This document shows positions 52,625-61,763 of a DNA stretch of 64,000 bases, piece after piece. The stretch is from JAHRAW01 sp965249835. Lineage in GTDB: Bacteria > Pseudomonadota > Gammaproteobacteria > Arenicellales > Poriferihabitantaceae. Every line of letters starts with the position of its first letter. Positions within the stretch are counted from its first letter, which is position 1. The notes beneath the pieces were generated by a model. It was not told where the DNA came from and searched no databases. It was given only the letters and a program-made list of their open reading frames with translations. The stretch spans positions 1,426,001 to 1,490,000 of the forward strand of contig CBDFMY010000003.1 in assembly GCA_965249835.1 (NCBI GenBank). Reading direction: 5' to 3'. The position numbers were made by a program, and so were the translations under genes.

Positions 52625-53061
52625 GGCGACAACTCGTCAATGCCCCGGTTGGCAAGGAGGTCGGCGTATTCGTTGCCGGGGTTGCCGGCGTGACCCTTGA
52701 CCCAGTGCCAGGTAATGTCGTGTTGGTCAAGCAGTCCGTCGAGGGTCTCCCACAGGTCGCGGTTTTTCACTGCCTTGTGGTCGGCGGTCATCCAGTTTTT
52801 TTGCTTCCAGTTTTCCATCCACTGCAACACGCCGTTACACAGGTATTGCGAATCGGTGTGCAACTCCACCCGACAACGACGACGCAACGCACGCAATGCC
52901 TCGATGGCGGCTTTCAGTTCCATGCGGTTGTTGGTGGTTTCCAGTTCGGCACCGTATAGCGATTTTTCCTGCGCACCGAAACGCAACAGCGCACCCCAGC
53001 CGCCCGGGCCCGGGTTGCCACGGCAAGCGCCGTCTGTATAAATGATGACTTTTTTCGACAT
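52621..53061 (-). CDS. rnhA: Ribonuclease HI
   Basis: Cuts RNA in RNA-DNA hybrids. The 146 residues keep the whole active site at E. coli numbering: D10 (IYTDGACRGNPG), E48 (NNRMELKAAIEAL), D70 (LHTDSQYL), H124 (WVKGHAGNPGNEYAD) and D134. Start ATG 53061 is at the family start; the frame runs on upstream into the methyltransferase gene without a better start. Confidence 0.96.
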   Translation of the reverse strand: MSKKVIIYTDGACRGNPGPGGWGALLRFGAQEKSLYGAELETTNNRMELKAAIEALRALRRRCRVELHTDSQYLCNGVLQWMENWKQKNWMTADHKAVKNRDLWETLDGLLDQHDITWHWVKGHAGNPGNEYADLLANRGIDELSP

Positions 53062-53069
53062 CGCTTTTG

Positions 53070-53837
53070 TCAGGCGCGTTTTCGCGAGTGCACCAATTTG
53101 AGTTCGACGCGGGCGGCCGGTTGCGCCATGCCGGGGAACAATCGTTTCCATTGCAATCGCGTTACGGCGCGACCGCTGGCAACGATTTCTTTTTTGCGCC
53201 AGATGATTACATACACCGCGCCCAGCCCGGGCCACCAGCGCGCACCGGCGCGGTCGATGAATTCCAGTTTGCTTCGCCACTTTTCGTTTTGTAGCGGCGG
53301 CTGGTAGGTCATCATCATGGCCCCGACCAATTCAAAACCGAGCAACGATAACCAATCCTGCACTCGGCCAACGCGACGGTAATTGCCATTCCAGGGCTGG
53401 CGCTTTGCTCCTTTCATCATCAGCCGAACCGCGCCCCACATGCTGACTTGATTGAACCCGGTGATTACCACGCAACCTTGCGGCACCAGTATGTGATTCA
53501 CTTCTCGAAGCACGCTGTGCGGGTCATCGCAAAAATCCAGGGTGTGCGGCAACACGATCAGGTTGTGGGTTTTGTCGGCAAAAGGCATGGCCGAGGCTTT
53601 TGCCACGGCGCATTGAAGCGGGTCGGAGCCGGAGGCACCGGGTTCACCGTGCGTGTGCAAGACGTGCTGGCCGATGAAAAAACGCCCGCCAGTTTCGATG
53701 CCGTCGAGAAAATTAACCGACGGCAATCCCACTTGCAAACTTCGCGGATAGTAACCGGAAGGCACAAGTTTGCGGCAGTGCAACCGTTCTTGTTTGAGCA
53801 GGGATTGCCCCAGAGATGATTCAAACCAGTCGTTCAC
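53070..53837 (-). CDS. SAM-dependent methyltransferase (YafS-like)
   Basis: A 255-residue methyltransferase-fold protein next to rnhA-dnaQ, the place of yafS in enterobacteria. It starts with the WFESSLGQSLLKQE segment typical of this group. It has weak SAM-binding signals (QCAVAKASAMPFADKTHNLIVLPHTLDF, LREVNHILVPQGCVVITGFN) and lacks a clear GxGxG loop. Start is GTG 53837. Substrate unknown. Confidence 0.8.
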   Translation of the reverse strand: MNDWFESSLGQSLLKQERLHCRKLVPSGYYPRSLQVGLPSVNFLDGIETGGRFFIGQHVLHTHGEPGASGSDPLQCAVAKASAMPFADKTHNLIVLPHTLDFCDDPHSVLREVNHILVPQGCVVITGFNQVSMWGAVRLMMKGAKRQPWNGNYRRVGRVQDWLSLLGFELVGAMMMTYQPPLQNEKWRSKLEFIDRAGARWWPGLGAVYVIIWRKKEIVASGRAVTRLQWKRLFPGMAQPAARVELKLVHSRKRA

Positions 53838-53859
53838 GTTTTATTATTCACACCAGCAA

Positions 53860-54552
53860 TCAAGCGCGTCGTGGGCGCAGGTGGGCATGCCATTTTGTTT
53901 CGACCAGTTTGAACAGGTAGACGATCAGGAAGGTCAGACAAAGATAGAAAGCACCGGCCGCGATGAACGATTCGAACGGCACGAAGTGTCGCGAGTTGAC
54001 GATTTTTGCGGCGCCGAACAAATCGACGATGGTGATTACGCCGGCCAGGACCGTGCCGTGTAGCATGAAGATGACTTCATTGCTGTATGCCGGCAGACCG
54101 CGGCGGAAGGCACTCGGCAGAACAATCCGTCGCAGCATGGTGGCCGCGGACATGCCGCAGGCGCGCGCCGCTTCGATTTCGCCGGAGGGAGTTTGGACGA
54201 TCGCGCCGCGCACGATTTCCGCGGTGTAACCCGCGGTGTTCAGGGAGAAGGCGATCAGCGCGCACCAGTAGGCTTCCTTGAACACCACCCACAGGAAACT
54301 CTCCCGCAGGAAATCGAACTGCGCGAATCCGTGATAAATCAGGAACACCTGCACCAACAGTGGCGTACCGCGCATGAAATAAATGAAGCCGCGCGGAAAT
54401 GAATGCACCAACACGCGTTTGGACGCGGCCGCCACACCCAATGGAATCGCCAGCGCGAGGCCGCAGACCAGCGACAGGATTAACAACTCAATGGTAACGC
54501 GCAGCCCGGAAAAATAGAGCGGCAGGTTGTCGATGATGACGGCGAAGTCCAT
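53860..54552 (-). CDS. hisM: Amino-acid ABC transporter permease (HisM type)
   Basis: One of two inner-membrane permeases for a basic or polar amino acid. The 230 residues form five to six hydrophobic helices, with FIYFMRGTPLLVQVFLIYHG and the EAA loop (GEIEAARACGMSAATMLRRIVLPSAFRRGLPAY) that contacts the ATPase. It is the last gene of the hisP-hisJ-hisQ-hisM-ordered set, 18 nt after hisQ. Confidence 0.9.
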   Translation of the reverse strand: MDFAVIIDNLPLYFSGLRVTIELLILSLVCGLALAIPLGVAAASKRVLVHSFPRGFIYFMRGTPLLVQVFLIYHGFAQFDFLRESFLWVVFKEAYWCALIAFSLNTAGYTAEIVRGAIVQTPSGEIEAARACGMSAATMLRRIVLPSAFRRGLPAYSNEVIFMLHGTVLAGVITIVDLFGAAKIVNSRHFVPFESFIAAGAFYLCLTFLIVYLFKLVETKWHAHLRPRRA

Positions 54553-54570
54553 GATTGCGGTGGGTGGTAA

Positions 54571-55257
54571 TCAGGCCGAGCGCACGCCGACGCTGTAACG
54601 CCGGTCGAGGTAGCGAATGCCGATGTTGGAAAACGCCGTCAGCAACAAAAACAACAACGCCACCAGCAGGTAAAATGAAAACGGTTGGCGAGTGGCGCCG
54701 CCGGCCTGACCGGCTTTGTACACCATGTCGTGCAAGCCGATTACCGACACCAGTGCCGTGGTTTTCATCAATACCAGCCAGTTGTTGCCGAAGCCCGGTA
54801 GCGCGTGGCGGACCATCGCCGGAAAGGTGATGCGGAAAAAAACCCGCGCCGGGGTCATGCCGAAGGCGTGGCCCGCTTCGATTTCTCCGCGTGGCACCGC
54901 CAGTATCGCGCCGCGGAAAGTCTCGCCCATATACGCGCCGAAGATGAAACCGATGGTGATTACGCCGGCCACGAACGGGCTGACATCCACATAGCCCCAG
55001 CCCAGCGCGTCGGTGAGTTGATTGATTAGAATTTGGCCACCGAAAAACAGCAGGGTCATCAACACCAAATCCGGTATGCCACGAATCAAAGTGGTATACA
55101 CGCCGCCCACGGCGCGCGCGACGCCGGAGTGGGAAAGTTTGGCGGCGGCGGTCAGCATGCCGAGCACGCAGGCGATGAATAACGAAAGCAACGCCACCGC
55201 GATGGTCAGTGCCATTCCGGTCAATACAAATGGGAGGTATTCGATTACTTGATGCAT
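54571..55257 (-). CDS. hisQ: Amino-acid ABC transporter permease (HisQ type)
   Basis: Partner permease, 228 residues, with LIRGIPDLVLMTLLFFGG and the EAA loop (GEIEAGHAFGMTPARVFFRITFPAMVRHALP). The membrane helices span almost the full length. The arrangement with HisM and the binding protein points to lysine/arginine/ornithine or histidine uptake. Confidence 0.9.
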   Translation of the reverse strand: MHQVIEYLPFVLTGMALTIAVALLSLFIACVLGMLTAAAKLSHSGVARAVGGVYTTLIRGIPDLVLMTLLFFGGQILINQLTDALGWGYVDVSPFVAGVITIGFIFGAYMGETFRGAILAVPRGEIEAGHAFGMTPARVFFRITFPAMVRHALPGFGNNWLVLMKTTALVSVIGLHDMVYKAGQAGGATRQPFSFYLLVALLFLLLTAFSNIGIRYLDRRYSVGVRSA

Positions 55258-55400
55258 GATCCCGTTTTCATCATTGGCGCTTGCCTATTCATCGCCATGC
55301 CTGACAACGAATAGGCTGCGTTTGGTCATTCGCGCATCCCGTCACCCCCGTTGCGCGGGAATGACGAGTAGAGCGGGCATGGGCGGATTACCGCGCCGAC

Positions 55401-56180
55401 CTAATAGACATCAAAAGCGAAATACTTGTCGTTGATCGCTTTATATTTACCATTGGTGCGAATCGTTTTGATCGCTTTGTTGAACATCTCCACCAGATCG
55501 GTATCGCCCTTGCGAACCGCGATGCCGGCGCCGTCACCGAAATATTTCGGATCCGAATAACTGGGCCCGACGAATTCAAAGTCCGCACCTTGCTCGGTTT
55601 TCAGGAAGCCGTCATCCATCGCTATGGAATCCGCCAGCAACAAATCAACGCGCCCGACCACCGCATCCAGATAGGCTTCGTCCTGCGTGGCGTAGCGTTT
55701 GATGGTGACCGAGTCGCCGAATTCAGCGGTGATGAAATTGTCGTGGGTGGTGGCGCGTTGCACACCGACGGTTTTGCCCGATATGGACGCTTTGGTAATC
55801 ACGATGCCGGAGCCTTTTTTGCGAACGAATTTTGCCGGCGAGTTGTAATACTTGTCGGTGAACGCGACTTTTTTCTTGCGCTCTTCGGTGATCGACATGG
55901 AGGCGATGATGGCGTCGTATTTGCGCGCTAGCAATGCCGGAATGATGCCGTCCCAGTCCTGTGACACCAGCGAACATTGGGCGCCCATGGTCTGGCAAAG
56001 TTCGATGGCGATGTCGATATCGAAACCCACCAGTTGCCCGCTTTCGGTGATGGAACTGAACGGCGGGTAAGCACCTTCAACGCCGATGCGAATTTGTTTC
56101 CAGTCGCCGGCCCGGGCACCGCCGGCCACGGTCATCACGATTGCGATGATGGCAATAAAAGATGAAAGTAGTTTTTTCAT
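55401..56180 (-). CDS. hisJ: Periplasmic amino-acid-binding protein (HisJ/ArgT type)
   Basis: Solute receptor of the transporter. From ATG 56180 (AGGAG 8 nt upstream) the 259 residues start with a signal peptide (KKLLSSFIAIIAIV, cut after ARA). The SBP_bac_3 fold follows: IRIGVEGAYPPFSS, GFDIDIAIELC, DWDGIIPALLARKYD, MSITEERKKKVAFTDKYY and the C-terminal GIAVRKGDTDLV-FNKAI. An ATG two codons upstream (56186) lies too near the ribosome site. Confidence 0.9.
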   Translation of the reverse strand: MKKLLSSFIAIIAIVMTVAGGARAGDWKQIRIGVEGAYPPFSSITESGQLVGFDIDIAIELCQTMGAQCSLVSQDWDGIIPALLARKYDAIIASMSITEERKKKVAFTDKYYNSPAKFVRKKGSGIVITKASISGKTVGVQRATTHDNFITAEFGDSVTIKRYATQDEAYLDAVVGRVDLLLADSIAMDDGFLKTEQGADFEFVGPSYSDPKYFGDGAGIAVRKGDTDLVEMFNKAIKTIRTNGKYKAINDKYFAFDVY

Positions 56181-56250
56181 GGTCATACTCCTGCGTGTTT
56201 GTTGATGATGGTTGAGTGGTATACGATATTCGTTGTGCGTGTCGTGCCGA

Positions 56251-57024
56251 CTATTTAAGCGTGCCGGCGAGAAACTGCCGGAAGCGTTCGGACTTTGGTT
56301 GATCGAACACTTCCCCCGGCGGGCCGTCTTCCTCCACCAGCCCCTGATGCAAAAATAACACGCGGTTGGAAACCTCGCGCGCGAAACCCATTTCATGGGT
56401 GACCACCAGCATGGTTCGACCTTCTTCTGCCAAACTGCGGATGACCTTCAGCACTTCGCCGACCAGTTCCGGGTCAAGTGCCGAAGTCGGCTCGTCAAAC
56501 AATAGCACCTCGGGCTCCATTGCCAACGCTCTGGCAATCGCCACCCGTTGCTGTTGTCCGCCGGACAGATGAGTGGGATGGTAGTCCTTGCGGTCGATCA
56601 TGCCAACCCGCTCCAGCACCGATTCGGCGCGATCAATAGCCTCCTTGCGCGGCATTTTCAACACCGAAATTGGTGCCTCGATGACATTCTCCAGCACTGT
56701 CATGTGCGACCAAAGATTAAACTGCTGGAACACCATGCCGAGTTTGCTACGAATGCGTTCGACCTGACGCGGGTCTTCGGCCACGCGACGACCGCGATGG
56801 TCTTTCATGTGGATGACCTCGCCGTGAACGGCAATTTCCCCGGAGGTGGGTGTCTCCAGCAGATTCACGCAGCGCAACAAAGTGCTTTTGCCGGAGCCGC
56901 TGCTACCGAGCATGGAAATCACATCGTGCTGTTTGGCGGCGAGCGAAATCCCGCGCAATACTTCCAGTGCGCCGAAACTTTTGTGCAAATCGGAAATGGA
57001 AAGCGCTGATTCGGAAGCGTTCAT
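56251..57024 (-). CDS. hisP: Amino-acid ABC transporter ATPase (HisP type)
   Basis: Energises the permease pair. The 257 residues show Walker A LGSSGSGKSTLLRC, Q-loop GMVFQQFNLWSHMTV, signature HLSGGQQQRVAIARAL, Walker B VLLFDEPTSALDPE and switch His in VVTHEMGFA. It is the promoter-proximal gene of the minus-strand set. Confidence 0.94.
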   Translation of the reverse strand: MNASESALSISDLHKSFGALEVLRGISLAAKQHDVISMLGSSGSGKSTLLRCVNLLETPTSGEIAVHGEVIHMKDHRGRRVAEDPRQVERIRSKLGMVFQQFNLWSHMTVLENVIEAPISVLKMPRKEAIDRAESVLERVGMIDRKDYHPTHLSGGQQQRVAIARALAMEPEVLLFDEPTSALDPELVGEVLKVIRSLAEEGRTMLVVTHEMGFAREVSNRVLFLHQGLVEEDGPPGEVFDQPKSERFRQFLAGTLK

Positions 57025-57284
57025 TGGCTATTTCGCTCGTTGCTACAATGCACCCACCTTACGGCTTTTGGCGGCATAAAGCAAATGCGGAGGCGTCTCA
57101 ACTCGCTTTTGCCCTCCCAACTCACCATTGCCTATCATTTGTCATTGCCCGGCCATATTATTATTGGCTGGGCAATCCAGTTATTAAACCGTTCGGCGTA
57201 GCCGAACTCCGTATAATCCAGACAAACATTGCGCGCCGCAGCATGGCGACGCCATAATAATAAAAATTGGGCAAGCGCAATGCG
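57025..57284. repeat. REP-like hairpins and a 54-bp R2 remnant; no gene seen
   Basis: Holds the REP-like hairpin ATTGCCCGGCC-GGCTGGGCAAT at 57144-57176, a hairpin GTTCGGCGTAGCCGAAC (57191-57207) and a shortened R2 element 57228-57281 (ATTGCGC...GCGCAAT). The R2 remnant ends 3 nt before the fadJ stop codon. Confidence 0.65.
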
Positions 57285-59357
57285 TCATGCCTCGCCCAGT
57301 TTCAGTTCGGTCCAGCCGGCGGCGGGTTTGAATCGCTCGCCGTATTGCTCGTGTAACGTGCCCAGTTTTCGCAGCAGATTGTCCTGTCCCTGGTCGATGA
57401 GGTAGTGAATGGGCCCGCCACGAAACGGCGCGAAGCCGGTGCCGAAAATCAGACCGGCATCGAGTTGGTCGGCCTGCTCGACGATGCCTTCATGCAAACA
57501 CGCCACCGCTTCGTTGAGATAGCGAAAAATCAACCGATTTTGGATGCTTGCCTGAACGCGAGCGTTGCTTGCGGAAATTTTTTGCGGTTTGCCATCAAGC
57601 CATCGATAAAATCCTTCACCACTTTTTTTGCCGAGTTTGCCGTCTTCGACTTTTTGTCGTAATACTTCGGGCACATCAAAACCAGACTGCGCGCTTAAGT
57701 TTTGTGCGACATGCAAACAAATATCCAGACCCACCGTATCGGCCAACGCAATCGGCCCCATGGGCATACCAAACTTCATTGCCTCTCGATCAATCACCGT
57801 GCCGGCAACGCCTTCGCGCACCAACTCCACCGCCTCGAGCAGGTATGGCATAAGAATTCGATTCACCAAAAACCCCGGGCAACTTTTCACCGGCACCGGC
57901 AAGCGACCAATGCGTCCGGCAAACGCCGCCGCTCGCTCAACCGAACTGGCTTGAGTTTTTTCGCCTTTGACGATTTCCACCAGTTGCATTTTCGCCACCG
58001 GATTAAAAAAGTGTAGCCCGACCAGCCGGCCGGCTGCGTTTTGCGTGTTACTTAAAGCATCACTCAAAGTTTCCAGTGGAATACTGGAAGTGTTGGTGGC
58101 GAGCAACGCATCGGGTCGGGCGATTTTCAGCACTTTGGAAAACACCGCAATCTTGGCATCGGCATTTTCGATAATCGCTTCGATAATAATGTCGGCGCGG
58201 CGTGCGCCATGGCCATCAAGGTCGGGCTGAAAACGGTCCATAGCCCGTTGCACCAGCCGGGGGGATTTGAGTTTGCGTTGGAATAATTGATGGGCGCGTC
58301 GAGTGGCGGCGGCCAGGGCTTTCGGGTTTTGGTCGTGCACCGTAGCCGGCAAACCACGCAGTGCGCACCACGCAGCGATGTCGCCGCCCATAACTCCGGC
58401 GCCGATCACATGCACGCGCTCGAACGGCGCGTTGTTTTTTTTGCCGCCGATTTTTTTCATCTGCTCGCGCAGAAAAAAAACTCTTAGCAGATTGCGTGCG
58501 GTCGGCGTGGTGATTAATTGCGCCACCGATGCCTGTTCCGCTTCGAGCATGTCGCTGCGATTGCCGCCGTGTTTCCGCCACAGGTCAATCAACCGGAACG
58601 GGGCAGGGTAGTGCGCCGGGTCGGCTTTGGCCGCGACTTTTTTGCGCAACACCATCGCCAGCACCGCCCGCGCCGGCGCGCTGACAAGCAACTTGTTGCG
58701 GACTTCGGACAAAGTGGTGCGCCGCTGCGGAGTTTTTTGCGCGAGCACATAACGCGCCGTTCGTTGCAGTTGTCGAAGCGGCACGGCGAAGTCCACCATC
58801 CCCATGCGTTTTGCGACGGCGGGAGTGACCACGCGACCACTCAGCATCAAGTCCATCGCGGCGATGACGCCGATGGTCTCGATCAAACGCACGCTACCGC
58901 CGAAGCCGGGATGGATGCCCAGCATCACTTCGGGCAGGCCGAGGCGGATGGTCGGGTCATCGCATACCACGCGATAGTCGCAAGCCAGTGCCAATTCAAG
59001 ACCGCCGCCGAGGCAATGGCCGTTAATCAACGCCACCGTGGGCATGGGCAGGGCTTGCAGGCGGTTTATGATGGCGTGGGCGCGGGCAAGCATTTCCGCC
59101 GCCTGCTGCTCGGATTCGATGGCACTGAATTCGCTGACATCGGCACCGGCGATGAATCCGCGTTGTTTTGCCGAGCAAATCATCACCGCGGCGGCGGCCG
59201 CTTGTTCGATTTCTCCCAGAGCCGTATCCAATTCGGCGATGACCTCGGCCGACAACACATTCTGGCTGCTACGCGGTTTATCCAGCGTCAGGCGGCAAAC
59301 ATCATCCACCATTTCGATGCGCCAGTTTTTCAACTTTGCCATGCTTGCGTTACCCAT
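57285..59357 (-). CDS. fadJ: Fatty-acid oxidation complex alpha subunit (hydratase / 3-hydroxyacyl-CoA dehydrogenase)
   Basis: Two-step beta-oxidation enzyme. The 690 residues hold an N-terminal enoyl-CoA hydratase (FIAGADVSEF; LINGHCLGGGLELALACDY with the catalytic glutamates in GLPEVMLGIHPGFGGS) and a dehydrogenase (NAD site VHVIGAGVMGGDIAAW, FFNPVAKMQLVEIV, C-terminal GFGTGFAPFRGGP-like). Its ATG overlaps the thiolase stop by one base (TAATG), so the pair is coupled and forms an alpha-beta complex. Distinguishing fadJ from fadB by sequence alone is uncertain. Confidence 0.9.
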   Translation of the reverse strand: MGNASMAKLKNWRIEMVDDVCRLTLDKPRSSQNVLSAEVIAELDTALGEIEQAAAAAVMICSAKQRGFIAGADVSEFSAIESEQQAAEMLARAHAIINRLQALPMPTVALINGHCLGGGLELALACDYRVVCDDPTIRLGLPEVMLGIHPGFGGSVRLIETIGVIAAMDLMLSGRVVTPAVAKRMGMVDFAVPLRQLQRTARYVLAQKTPQRRTTLSEVRNKLLVSAPARAVLAMVLRKKVAAKADPAHYPAPFRLIDLWRKHGGNRSDMLEAEQASVAQLITTPTARNLLRVFFLREQMKKIGGKKNNAPFERVHVIGAGVMGGDIAAWCALRGLPATVHDQNPKALAAATRRAHQLFQRKLKSPRLVQRAMDRFQPDLDGHGARRADIIIEAIIENADAKIAVFSKVLKIARPDALLATNTSSIPLETLSDALSNTQNAAGRLVGLHFFNPVAKMQLVEIVKGEKTQASSVERAAAFAGRIGRLPVPVKSCPGFLVNRILMPYLLEAVELVREGVAGTVIDREAMKFGMPMGPIALADTVGLDICLHVAQNLSAQSGFDVPEVLRQKVEDGKLGKKSGEGFYRWLDGKPQKISASNARVQASIQNRLIFRYLNEAVACLHEGIVEQADQLDAGLIFGTGFAPFRGGPIHYLIDQGQDNLLRKLGTLHEQYGERFKPAAGWTELKLGEA

Positions 59358-60655
59358 TATGTCTGCGCGTTACGTTCGATGAGCATGGCGCCGCCCTGAC
59401 CGCCACCGATGCACAAGGTCGCGATGGCGCGATTCCATTGCTTGCGCTCCAGAACATTAAGTGCATGCAACACGATTCTCGCGCCGCTGGCGCCGACCGG
59501 ATGACCGAGGCTGATGCCGCCGCCATCGAGGTTGAGTCGCGCTTGATCAATTTCACCGAGGGCATCGGGCAAGTTCAGTTGCTCGCGGCAATACGCATCG
59601 GATTGCCACGCCGCCAGGCAGCCCAGCACCTGCCCGGCGAAGGCTTCGTTGATTTCCCAGTAATCAATGTCGCCGAAATCGAAACCGTGGCGTTGCAATA
59701 TCGGGGTGCTGGCGTGCACCGGGCCAAGTCCCATCTCGGTCGGGTCAAGTCCGGCCCACTGACCGTCCACCAGTTGCCCGCGCACGTGCAGGTTATGTTG
59801 CTCCACCGCCTGCTCGCTCGCCAGTACCAACCACGCACAACCATCGGTAATCTGCGCGCTGTTGCCGGCCGTAACCCGGCCGGCCGGGCGGTCGAATACC
59901 GGTTTGAGTGCGGCGAGTTTTTCCAAACTTGAGTCCCGTCGCAAGCCGGTGTCTTCACGGTAACTATTACCGTTGGCATCGAAAATCGCGACGATTTCGT
60001 TGGCGAACATGCCATCATCCGTGGCGGCGGCGAGCCGTTCGTGGCTACGAACCGCAAACGCATCCATCGCGGTTTGTTCAATGCCGAAGCGGTGCGCGAT
60101 TTTCTCGGTGGTCTGCCCCATGGAAAATCCCACGACCGGGTCGGTCAATCCTTTAAGCAAGCCGATGACCGGTGCCAGCGACGACGGTTTCAGTTTTGCC
60201 AGTGCTTTCAATTTGTCCGGCAGGGTGACAGCGCGCACCCATCCGCCGAGCCAGGCAACGAATGGTTGGCTGAACAGCACCGGCGCATGACTCATGGATT
60301 CGGTTCCGCCGGCCAGCACCAGATTGGTGCGCCCCGAAGCGATGTTGACGGCGGCGGAATCCAGCGCCTGCATCCCGCTGGCGCAGTTGCGCGCCACGCT
60401 CCACGCCGGTGTCGCATCACCGCAACCGAGACGTAACGAAACCACGCGTCCGATGTTGACTTCTTCGACGCTGGGCCCAACGCAGCCGAGCACCACTTCA
60501 TCGAAATCGGTGGGCGCAAATGGTTGACGTGCCAGCAACGGTCGTCCGGCCGCCACCGCCAGGTCCGCCGCCGCAAACGCGCCCGGCTTGCCGCCCGCTT
60601 TGAGAAACGGAGTTCGGCAACCGTCAATGACATAAACGTTGCGGCCGTTGTGCAT
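59357..60655 (-). CDS. fadI: Acetyl-CoA C-acyltransferase (3-ketoacyl-CoA thiolase)
   Basis: Last step of beta-oxidation. The 432 residues have the nucleophilic cysteine in VARNCASGMQAL, the histidine in YWEINEAFAGQ (NEAF motif), GGGISLGHPVGASGARI and the second Cys in ATLCIGGGQGGAML. FadI-type length and its partner fadJ support the name. ATG 60655 has CGAGG upstream. A -10-like TATAAT on this strand (complement of 60694-60699) may belong to its promoter. Confidence 0.9.
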   Translation of the reverse strand: MHNGRNVYVIDGCRTPFLKAGGKPGAFAAADLAVAAGRPLLARQPFAPTDFDEVVLGCVGPSVEEVNIGRVVSLRLGCGDATPAWSVARNCASGMQALDSAAVNIASGRTNLVLAGGTESMSHAPVLFSQPFVAWLGGWVRAVTLPDKLKALAKLKPSSLAPVIGLLKGLTDPVVGFSMGQTTEKIAHRFGIEQTAMDAFAVRSHERLAAATDDGMFANEIVAIFDANGNSYREDTGLRRDSSLEKLAALKPVFDRPAGRVTAGNSAQITDGCAWLVLASEQAVEQHNLHVRGQLVDGQWAGLDPTEMGLGPVHASTPILQRHGFDFGDIDYWEINEAFAGQVLGCLAAWQSDAYCREQLNLPDALGEIDQARLNLDGGGISLGHPVGASGARIVLHALNVLERKQWNRAIATLCIGGGQGGAMLIERNAQT

Positions 60656-60767
60656 GGGTTTGCCTCGGGCTTGGCAGGAGTGGTAAAGTTTTGATTATAG
60701 TATATGCTCTGGTTCAATTGCGCGGGGCAGGGCAAGACGCGACGCACATAAAATATGTCGGTTGCCG

Positions 60768-60773
60768 TATACT
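60768..60773 (+). promoter_or_regulatory. Candidate -10 box of the tRNA-Gly gene
   Basis: TATACT lies 22 nt before the mature 5' end of tRNA-Gly, a usual distance for a stable-RNA promoter. No good -35 box is at 17 nt, so this is tentative. Confidence 0.35.
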
Positions 60774-60795
60774 TTCCATCAAAGCGGCCACCGAT

Positions 60796-60869
60796 GCGGG
60801 TGTCGTATAATGGTATTACCTGAGCTTCCCATGCTCATGACGACGGTTCGATTCCGTTCACCCGCTCCA
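60796..60869 (+). tRNA. tRNA-Gly (anticodon CCC)
   Basis: A 74-nt cloverleaf with encoded CCA. The acceptor stem is GCGGGTG/CACCCGC, the anticodon stem TGAGC/GCTCA with loop TTCCCAT, and the T-arm GACGG-TTCGATT-CCGTT. Anticodon CCC reads GGG. The D-arm is short, as in many glycine tRNAs. Confidence 0.93.
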
Positions 60870-60962
60870 CGATTTTCACACGCAAACAACGATATCGACG
60901 ACAACAATGAATATTTTTATGTGGTTTATGCGCAAATGCCATTCATCCGCCGTGGCTGACTA

Positions 60963-61736
60963 ATGGCCTGGTGGGGAAAAGTCATCGGCGGCACGCTCGG
61001 CTTCATGCTCGGCGGGCCGCTCGGCGCGTTACTTGGCGTATCGTTCGGACACCGATTTGATGCCGGCGGTGCTTCGACGCGTCTTGGTGCTGGCGCGCAA
61101 GAACGCGTGCAAGCCGCATTTTTCACCGCCACTTTTGCGGTGATGGGGTATATCGCCAAGGCCGACGGCCGCGTCAGTCGTGATGAAATCGCCATGGCGA
61201 AACAAGTAATGGGTCACATGGGATTGAACGCGGCGCAACGCGAGGTGGCGCGATCGTTATTTGATCAGGGCAAGGAAACCGGTTTTGAGTTGACCGAGAT
61301 CGTCGAGCAGTTTCGCCGTGAATGTCATGGTCGTACAAACTTGATTCGGATGTTCATGGAAATCCAGATTCAAGTGGCGCTTGCCGATGGCCACATCGCG
61401 CCGGAAGAGAACGACATTCTGAAACAGGTTGCGCAAATGCTCGGCGTTGCGCAGGCCGATCTTGAGCAACTGATTAATCTCATTCGCGGTGCATCTCACG
61501 GCGCATCTCGCGGCAAGCAACAATCGCTGGATGACGCGTATAAAATCCTCGGCATTGATGCGGACACGCCACTGCCCGAAATTCGCAAAGCCTACCGCCG
61601 TCTGCTCAGTCGTCATCATCCCGACAAACTGGTGGCGAAAGGTTTGCCGGAGGAAATGATGAAACTCGCCAACGAAAAAACTCACGAAATTCGCACCGCC
61701 TGGGAACAGGTGAAACAGGCGCGCAAACATTCCTGA
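60963..61736 (+). CDS. djlA: DjlA-type membrane-anchored J-domain co-chaperone
   Basis: Stimulates DnaK at the inner membrane. The 257 residues have an N-terminal glycine-rich hydrophobic anchor (KVIGGTLGFMLGGPLGALLG), a TerB-like helical domain (about 50-170: FAVMGYIAKADGRVSRDEI, ALADGHIAPEEN) and a C-terminal J-domain with the HPD motif (RLLSRHHPDKLVAKG). Length and order are normal. Confidence 0.92.
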   Translation: MAWWGKVIGGTLGFMLGGPLGALLGVSFGHRFDAGGASTRLGAGAQERVQAAFFTATFAVMGYIAKADGRVSRDEIAMAKQVMGHMGLNAAQREVARSLFDQGKETGFELTEIVEQFRRECHGRTNLIRMFMEIQIQVALADGHIAPEENDILKQVAQMLGVAQADLEQLINLIRGASHGASRGKQQSLDDAYKILGIDADTPLPEIRKAYRRLLSRHHPDKLVAKGLPEEMMKLANEKTHEIRTAWEQVKQARKHS

Positions 61737-61763
61737 AAACACGCAGTTGCGCCGTTTACTTCG

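Noticed and set aside
53860..57024. Opine or octopine catabolic transporter as a specific call
   Set aside because: The permeases and binding protein fit the general basic/polar amino-acid family; nothing in the sequence picks opines over lysine, arginine or histidine.
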